Below are positions 59,739-64,000 of a DNA stretch of 64,000 nucleotides, piece by piece. The stretch comes from Luteibacter jiangsuensis (GTDB lineage Bacteria; Pseudomonadota; Gammaproteobacteria; Xanthomonadales; Rhodanobacteraceae). Both the position numbers and the translations under genes were made by a program. Positions within the stretch are counted from its first letter, which is position 1; each line of letters opens with the position of its first letter. Location: the NCBI RefSeq assembly GCF_011742555.1, contig NZ_JAAQQR010000004.1, positions 248,001 through 312,000 of the forward strand, read 5' to 3'. The notes under the pieces are model-generated. The model saw nothing but the letters and a program-made list of their open reading frames with translations, made no database searches and was not told the DNA's origin.

Positions 59739-60704
59739 TTACGGGGTTTTGGGTCGGGGGTGGCCGCTGAAACGGAGGGTGGCTTTCCCACCGGCGACCA
59801 CGAGGCGGGCCGGCACGCCGAACGGCAGGGTGAACTTGGCCGGCCCGTGTCCGAACGGCAGACCGCGGATCACCGGGATGCCGGCAGCCGCGGCGATACG
59901 GTCCAGCGCCGTGTCCAGGTCGTAACCGTTGTCGTAGGCGGCCGTGCGGTAACCGGTGAAGTCGCCGACCAGAAGGGCGTGCTGGGCGCCCAGCACGCCG
60001 GCATGGAGGAGGTGGTAGAGCATGCGTTCGACGCGGTAGGGCGACTCGGCCACGTCTTCCACGAAAAGCAGCCCGCCTTCGATGCGGGGGAAATACGGCG
60101 ATCCGACGAGGCTGGCGAGCATGGCCAGGTTGCCGCCCCAGAGCGGACCGTCGAGAGCGAGATCCGCCGCGGTGTCCGTCGCCCAGGCCGCTTCGCCGTC
60201 CTCGCTGGCCATCGTGCGCCAGAAGTGATCCCAGGTCAGCGAGTCGAGTTCCTGCGCCCCGAAGTCGGCGCCAAGCATGGGGCCACCGTACGTGACGATG
60301 CCCGCTTTCGCGAACAGGGCGCACTGCACGGCCGTGAAATCGCTATGTCCGACGAGGGCCACCGTGCCGTCGCGCAAACGCGTTCCCAGCCGCTCGTAGT
60401 CGAGCAACGGCAGGAGCGGATGCGCGCCGTATCCCCCACGCACGGCGAGCGCGATGCCCGGCAAGGGGCGCGCCGGATCGGCCAGCCCGTTGATGTCGGC
60501 CGCGCGCTGCTCGTCGGTGCCGGCGAAGCGGAGGACGCGGCGGTCGAGGACTTCCTTGCCATCCACGCGATGTCCCGCCGCCTCCAGCCGCGCGATGCCG
60601 CGCTGCATGGCTTCGGGAGCGTGAGGATATCCGGACGGGGCGATCAGGCGGATGTCGTAGCCGGTGGGCATGCCGGTGTTCGGGGGATTGTCGTTCATGG
60701 GCAT
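59739..60704 (-). CDS. LD-carboxypeptidase (S66 family, LdcA-like)
   Basis: 321 residues, serine peptidase family S66, which removes the terminal D-Ala from murein tetrapeptides in recycling. Motifs: IRLIAPSGYP, ALAVRGGYGAHPLLPLLDY, the nucleophile Ser in VGHSDFTAVQCAL, LWGGNLAMLASLVGSPYFP, LFVEDVAESPYRVERML with the catalytic Glu, and GLPFGHGPAKFTLPFG with the His. ATG at 60704 or 60698. It is inserted between ribBX and ribH, co-directional and close, so it is carried in the riboflavin operon. Confidence 0.9.
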   Translation of the reverse strand: MPMNDNPPNTGMPTGYDIRLIAPSGYPHAPEAMQRGIARLEAAGHRVDGKEVLDRRVLRFAGTDEQRAADINGLADPARPLPGIALAVRGGYGAHPLLPLLDYERLGTRLRDGTVALVGHSDFTAVQCALFAKAGIVTYGGPMLGADFGAQELDSLTWDHFWRTMASEDGEAAWATDTAADLALDGPLWGGNLAMLASLVGSPYFPRIEGGLLFVEDVAESPYRVERMLYHLLHAGVLGAQHALLVGDFTGYRTAAYDNGYDLDTALDRIAAAAGIPVIRGLPFGHGPAKFTLPFGVPARLVVAGGKATLRFSGHPRPKTP

Positions 60705-60711
60705 CGATCGA

Positions 60712-61803
60712 CTAGTTCGCCTGCTCCACTACCTCGAGGCCGAAGCCCGCGATGCCGACAAATTTGCGCGGCGTGCCCATCACGCGCAACCGGGTGACGC
60801 CCAGGTCGGCCAGGATCTGCGCGCCGAGCCCCAACTGCCGCCACTCCTGGTCGTCCTTGGGTGCCGGTATCGGGGCTGCGTCGCGCTTGAGCCGGGCCAG
60901 CAGCGCTTCGGGCGTGTCGCCGCCGGAGAGCGCCACGAAGATGCCCCTTCCCTCCGCGTCGATGCGGCGCAAGGCATCGGTCACGGTCTGCCCGAGGTCG
61001 TCGCGCTTCAGGTGCAGCACATCGGAGAGCGTATTGCGCACGTGCACGCGCGTCAGCACGGGCTCGCCGTTGGCGACGTCGCCGCGCACCAGCGCGAAAT
61101 GCAGGCCCTGCCGGATCGCGTCGCGGAAGGCCACCAGGCGAAAGCTCCCGAATTCGGTGTCGACGTCTTCCTCGTACACGCGTTCGACGGTCTTTTCCGT
61201 CTCGAGGCGATAGCGGATCAGGTCGGCGATGGTGCCGATCTTCAGCCCGTGTTTCGCGGCGAAGGCTTCGAGTTCCGGCCTGCGGGCCATCGAGCCGTCG
61301 TCGTGCAGGATCTCGATGAGTACCGATGCGGGCTCGAGGCCGGCCAGCGCCGCGAGGTCGCAGCCGGCTTCCGTGTGTCCGGCGCGGGTGAGCACGCCAC
61401 CCGGCTGGGCCGTGAGCGGGAAGACATGGCCCGGCATCGTGATATCGGCCGGCGCCGCGTTCTTCGCCACCGCCACCTGCACGGTGCGTGCGCGGTCGTG
61501 CGCGGAAATACCGGTGGTGACGCCTTCGGCGGCCTCGATGGACACCGTGAAATTGGTATGGAAGGGCGAATTGTTGTCGCTGACCATCGGCTTGAGGCCG
61601 AGCTGCCGCGTGCGCTGTTCGGTCAGCGTGAGGCAGAGCAGTCCGCGCGCTTCGCGAACCATGAAGTTCACATCTTCCGGGCGCACCTTCTCGGCGGCCA
61701 TGACGATGTCGCCTTCGTTCTCGCGGTCCTCGTCGTCGAGAATCACGACCATCCGGCCGTTGCGCAACTCCTCGAGGATCTCGGGGATCGTGTTGAATGC
61801 CAT
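60712..61803 (-). CDS. ribBX: 3,4-dihydroxy-2-butanone-4-phosphate synthase with degenerate GTP cyclohydrolase II domain (RibBX)
   Basis: 363 residues. Residues 1-205 are a complete RibB: DDEDRENEGDIVMAAEKV, then ARGLLCLTL and TAQPGGVLTRAGHTEAGCDL. Residues about 210-363 align with GTP cyclohydrolase II (GSFRLVAF and RVHVRNTLSDV), but the zinc cysteines of RVHSECLTGD and RCDCG are replaced (RVHVRNTLSD, KRDDLG), there is no Cys, and the end is truncated. It probably makes only DHBP, as described for RibBX proteins; a true RibA must be elsewhere. 14 bases after ribE. Confidence 0.9.
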   Translation of the reverse strand: MAFNTIPEILEELRNGRMVVILDDEDRENEGDIVMAAEKVRPEDVNFMVREARGLLCLTLTEQRTRQLGLKPMVSDNNSPFHTNFTVSIEAAEGVTTGISAHDRARTVQVAVAKNAAPADITMPGHVFPLTAQPGGVLTRAGHTEAGCDLAALAGLEPASVLIEILHDDGSMARRPELEAFAAKHGLKIGTIADLIRYRLETEKTVERVYEEDVDTEFGSFRLVAFRDAIRQGLHFALVRGDVANGEPVLTRVHVRNTLSDVLHLKRDDLGQTVTDALRRIDAEGRGIFVALSGGDTPEALLARLKRDAAPIPAPKDDQEWRQLGLGAQILADLGVTRLRVMGTPRKFVGIAGFGLEVVEQAN

Positions 61804-61817
61804 GTTGCCTCGTCCTC

Positions 61818-62459
61818 TCAGGCGAAACCGTGCTGCTTCAGGAACGCCTCGTCGAGGCGCGGGGCGTCGCCGCTGGCGAGCAGGCGTTCGACGTAGCGGG
61901 CCACGACGTCCACCTCGATGTTCACGGCGTCGCCGGGGCGGCGCGCCGAGAATGCCGTGTGTTCCACCGTATGGGGGATAAGGTTCACCCCGAAGCGATG
62001 GCCGTCCACCTCGTTCACCGTGAGGCTGGTGCCGTCGATGCAGACGGAGCCCTTGTGCGCGATGTATCGCGACAGGCCGGCCGGAACCTCGAAGGTCCAG
62101 CGCAGCGAGCGGCCGTCGGGCACGACGGAAACCACCTTGCCGGTGCCGTCGACGTGGCCGGAGACAAGGTGACCGCCCAGGCGGTCGGCAAGGCGAAGTG
62201 CCTTCTCCAGGTTCACCGGGTCGCCGGGCTTGTGCTTGCCGAGCGTCGTGTGGGAAAGCGTTTCGTTGGACACGTCGGCGGCGAAGCTGGCGCTGTCGAA
62301 GGCGATCACGGTGAGGCAGACGCCGGAGACCGCGATGCTGTCGCCGAGCGCCACATCGGCCATGTCCAGGCCGGCGGTGTCGACGGTGAGGCGAACGTCG
62401 CCGCCGCGCGGTTCGAGCCGCGCGATGCGGCCGACCGACTGGATGATGCCGGTGAACAT
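61818..62459 (-). CDS. ribE: Riboflavin synthase alpha subunit
   Basis: 213 residues, two beta-barrel lumazine-binding repeats: MFTGIIQSVGRI starts the first and NLEKALRLADRLGGHLVSGHVDGTG marks the junction; SVCIDGTSLTVNEVD in repeat 2 mirrors SIAVSGVCLTVIAFD in repeat 1. Dismutates two lumazines to riboflavin. GGGAGG ten bases upstream. First protein gene behind the FMN riboswitch (also called ribC in some species). Confidence 0.96.
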   Translation of the reverse strand: MFTGIIQSVGRIARLEPRGGDVRLTVDTAGLDMADVALGDSIAVSGVCLTVIAFDSASFAADVSNETLSHTTLGKHKPGDPVNLEKALRLADRLGGHLVSGHVDGTGKVVSVVPDGRSLRWTFEVPAGLSRYIAHKGSVCIDGTSLTVNEVDGHRFGVNLIPHTVEHTAFSARRPGDAVNIEVDVVARYVERLLASGDAPRLDEAFLKQHGFA

Positions 62460-62460
62460 G

Positions 62461-62505
62461 TCAGTGGCCTCCCTGGCCCGGTGCCGTCCGGAATGTGTTG
62501 TTCAT
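62461..62505 (-). other. Putative 14-codon ORF between riboswitch and ribE
   Basis: ATG at 62505 opens a 14-residue frame (MNNTFRTAPGQGGH) ending TGA at 62463-62461, one base before the ribE ATG. The ribE Shine-Dalgarno (GGGAGG) lies inside it, so translating the ORF would affect ribosome access to ribE. GGGAAA precedes its ATG. Whether it is translated is unknown. Confidence 0.35.
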
Positions 62506-62583
62506 GGTCGTTTCCCGCAATGGTGAGCGAAAAACGCCCCAAGGCATGGCATCGCCGCGTCCCGTCGGGAGCGAACGAATGCC

Positions 62584-62725
62584 GTCTTCTTTCATCCGGA
62601 CTGTGACCGTCGGCTCCGGCATCGGACCGGATCTGCTGACCTCCCGGCGTGGCCGGGAGCGCTCGCGGGCTCGTTCCTCGAAAGAAACCTACCGCCGGTG
62701 GGGAGTTTCGCCCCGCCCTGAAGAC
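62584..62725 (-). promoter_or_regulatory. FMN riboswitch (RFN element)
   Basis: On the minus strand the conserved RFN blocks appear in order: CTTCAGGGCGGGG-GAAACTCCCCACCGGCGG (5' arm), AGCCCGCGAGCG (core), a variable CTCCCGGCCACGCCGGGAG hairpin, GTCAGCAGATCCGGT, then GCCGGAGCCGACGGTCACAG and TCCGGATGAAAGAAGAC. It senses FMN and turns off ribE and the following genes. About 78 bases lie between it and the small ORF; a T5 tract (GGGGCGTTTTTCG, about 62531) may be part of a terminator-type platform but I cannot draw a strong stem. Confidence 0.96.
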
Positions 62726-62792
62726 GCTTTGGAAGGGCCGCTCCGAGGGGAGCGGGCCAAGGCAGAATACCACGACCGCATGGGAGGCTCTT

Positions 62793-62872
62793 GTGGGAGC
62801 CGCTTCAGCGGCGATGGCTGATCGCGGCGGGCGTGCCCGCTACCGCGGGATCGCCGCTGAAGCGGCTCCCAC
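62793..62872. repeat. REP/BIME-like palindromic element, copy 5
   Basis: GTGGGAGCCGCTTCAGCGGC and GCCGCTGAAGCGGCTCCCAC, so here both arms carry the same hairpin and the whole unit is nearly symmetrical. It separates the FMN riboswitch operon promoter from the end of the oxidoreductase gene. Confidence 0.85.
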
Positions 62873-62886
62873 AAAGTGCGCCCCCA

Positions 62887-63888
62887 TTACGCGGGCGCAT
62901 GATGTCGTTCCCGTTTCAACACCCGATCCATCACCCAACTCGTGCGGGCGCCGGTGCGGGCCGTGGATGGACACGTGCCCCTGCCCGTCAATTCGGCCAC
63001 GATGGTCTCGATCAGGGGTTGCTGGATGTGTTCCGGGTTGGCGATGCGAATGCTCTCGGGGCGTTCGCCGGCTTCGAGCACGATCGGGCCGTCGCCGAAG
63101 GTGGCGAACACGAGGCGGCCGCGGTCGCCGATGATCTCCACGCGATCCTCGCGCCGGTCCGCGCCGAAGTTCCAGAGGCCCGTGCCGAGCACGCCGCTTT
63201 CGAAACGGAAGGCCATCGCCACGGTGTCCTCGGCGGGATAGGCCCCCATCTGATTCGCCACCATGCCGCGCGCATCGGCGATGGGACCGAGCAGGAAATC
63301 GAGGATGTCGAGGGTGTGGCATCCGATATCGACGAAGATGCCGCCACCCGACAACTCCGGACGCACTGTCCAGGGAAGGTTGGCGGGATCGCGATAGCGA
63401 TCCTCCAACGGATGGTGCAGCAGCACGCTCACGATGCGCGGCGTGCCGATGGCTCCCTCGGCAAGCAGCGTCGCTATCCGGCGGAAGCGAGGCAGCATGC
63501 GCCGGTAATACGCCACGAATACCGGCACATTCGCCGCCTCCGCCGCGGCGACGATGTCGCGGCATTCGTCGTGGTCGAGGGCCATGGGCTTCTCGACGTA
63601 AACGGGCTTGCCGGCGGCGATGGCCATGAGCGCGTACTCGCGATGGCTGGCGGGTGGCGTGGCGACGTAAACGGCGTCGACACCGGGGTCGGCAATCAGC
63701 GCGGCGGCATCGTCGTACCAGCGCGGTACGCCATGGCGTGCCGCGTAATCCCTTGCCTTTTCGCCGTCGCGGCGCATCACGGCGACGAGCGACGAGTCGG
63801 CGACCTTCGCGAAGGCCGGCCCGCTCTTCACCTCGGTGACGGCGCCGCAGCCGACAATGCCCCAGCGAACATGGGCGAGCGGCTTCAT
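62887..63888 (-). CDS. Gfo/Idh/MocA-family NAD(P)-dependent oxidoreductase
   Basis: 333 residues. N-terminal Rossmann fold (HVRWGIVGCGAVTEVKSGPAF), AVYVATPPASHREYALMAI, and the family's EKP motif VYVEKPMALDHDECRD with catalytic Lys; C-terminal domain with GGGIFVDIGCHTLDILDFLLG (conserved Asp/His). Probable substrates are sugars or inositols; not assigned. No neighbouring sugar genes. ATG at 63888. Confidence 0.9.
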   Translation of the reverse strand: MKPLAHVRWGIVGCGAVTEVKSGPAFAKVADSSLVAVMRRDGEKARDYAARHGVPRWYDDAAALIADPGVDAVYVATPPASHREYALMAIAAGKPVYVEKPMALDHDECRDIVAAAEAANVPVFVAYYRRMLPRFRRIATLLAEGAIGTPRIVSVLLHHPLEDRYRDPANLPWTVRPELSGGGIFVDIGCHTLDILDFLLGPIADARGMVANQMGAYPAEDTVAMAFRFESGVLGTGLWNFGADRREDRVEIIGDRGRLVFATFGDGPIVLEAGERPESIRIANPEHIQQPLIETIVAELTGRGTCPSTARTGARTSWVMDRVLKRERHHAPA

Positions 63889-63909
63889 GATCAGCTCGAC
63901 GCCTGCGCT

Positions 63910-63995
63910 CGTCGTTCCTGCGCAGGCAGGAACCCAGCGCCTCTGGCGCCACGTGGCCGCGGAGTCACTGGGCCCCCGCCTTCGCAGGGGCGACG
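63910..63995. repeat. Inverted pair of TTCGCAGGGG-type palindromes
   Basis: CGTCGTTCCTGCGCAGGCAG-GAACCCAGCG at 63910-63939 and CACTGGGCCCCCGCC-TTCGCAGGGGCGACG at 63966-63995 are inverted variants of the element at 16937-16968. The first hairpin is GTTCCTGC-GCAG-GCAGGAAC. The unit lies upstream of the oxidoreductase at the end of the window. Confidence 0.65.
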
Positions 63996-64000
63996 TGAGT

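Noticed and set aside
1-64000. tRNA, rRNA, CRISPR array, prophage or IS element
   Set aside because: No cloverleaf T-loop motif, direct-repeat/spacer pattern, integrase, transposase or terminal inverted repeat pair was seen by reading; a tRNAscan or ISfinder run was not possible.

Overview
The window reads as chromosomal DNA of a high-GC gammaproteobacterium of the Xanthomonadales (Lysobacterales), most likely Rhodanobacteraceae such as Luteibacter or Dyella. The main evidence is a fused aspartate kinase/diaminopimelate decarboxylase next to the xanthomonad-type MurD2/MurL pair, a TonB receptor of the Xanthomonas/Caulobacter type, and a RibB fused to a dead GTP cyclohydrolase II domain. No rRNA, tRNA, transposase, prophage or CRISPR array was seen. 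Strand use is mixed and almost every gene is intact. Many very long antisense open frames come from the high GC3 and are not genes.

Layout. 1-6.0 kb: lolB and a TPR lipoprotein, divergent from hemA-prfA, then ppk2. 6.0-14.3 kb, all minus strand: a GldA/F/G-like ABC system ending in a CtaG-like protein, an SRPBCC protein with its own terminator, and a NarL/DesK-type two-component pair. 14.4-17.5 kb: GNAT-minC-minD-minE followed by an unassigned HExxH protein. 17.5-24.9 kb: a halovibrin-like lipoprotein with an internal tandem duplication, a Bcr/CflA exporter, fluC, a cyclopropane-fatty-acid synthase homologue, an MFS porter and two small unknowns. 25.0-34.4 kb: a mannoside-degradation locus (TonB receptor, GH2 beta-mannosidase, GH125 and GH92 alpha-mannosidases) behind a promoter that overlaps a perfect LacI-type palindrome. 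34.9-40.2 kb: lysAC-murL-murD2, which makes the lysine/DAP and D-glutamate parts of peptidoglycan precursors. 40.3-47.9 kb: an APC permease, a two-subunit molybdenum hydroxylase, a methyltransferase, a PHB depolymerase and an anion permease. 48-53.3 kb: two envelope proteins, then gspN-hisN-nudE-cysQ-mazG, in which every junction is a 4-base overlap. 53.4-57.3 kb: bioA, a DsbA-fold isomerase, rsmE, an aldo/keto reductase. 57.3-62.7 kb: an FMN-riboswitch operon ribE-ribBX-ldcA-ribH-nusB-thiL-pgpA. 62.9-64 kb: a Gfo/Idh/MocA oxidoreductase.

Three families of short palindromic repeats sit between genes. Five near-complete copies of a GTGGGAGCC...GGCTCCCAC element (REP/BIME-like) mark 3' ends of genes. 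In two places a repeat arm supplies a gene's stop codon (lolB, ctaG-like), and in one place a repeat forms the apparent N-terminus of an ORF (HExxH protein).

No wholly new system is certain here. The best leads are the halovibrin-like lipoprotein, the HExxH protein in the min locus, the ABC/CtaG cluster, the LacI-type switch on the mannoside locus, and the small ORF between the FMN riboswitch and ribE. All functions are assigned by reading motifs and family resemblance; no database search was run.
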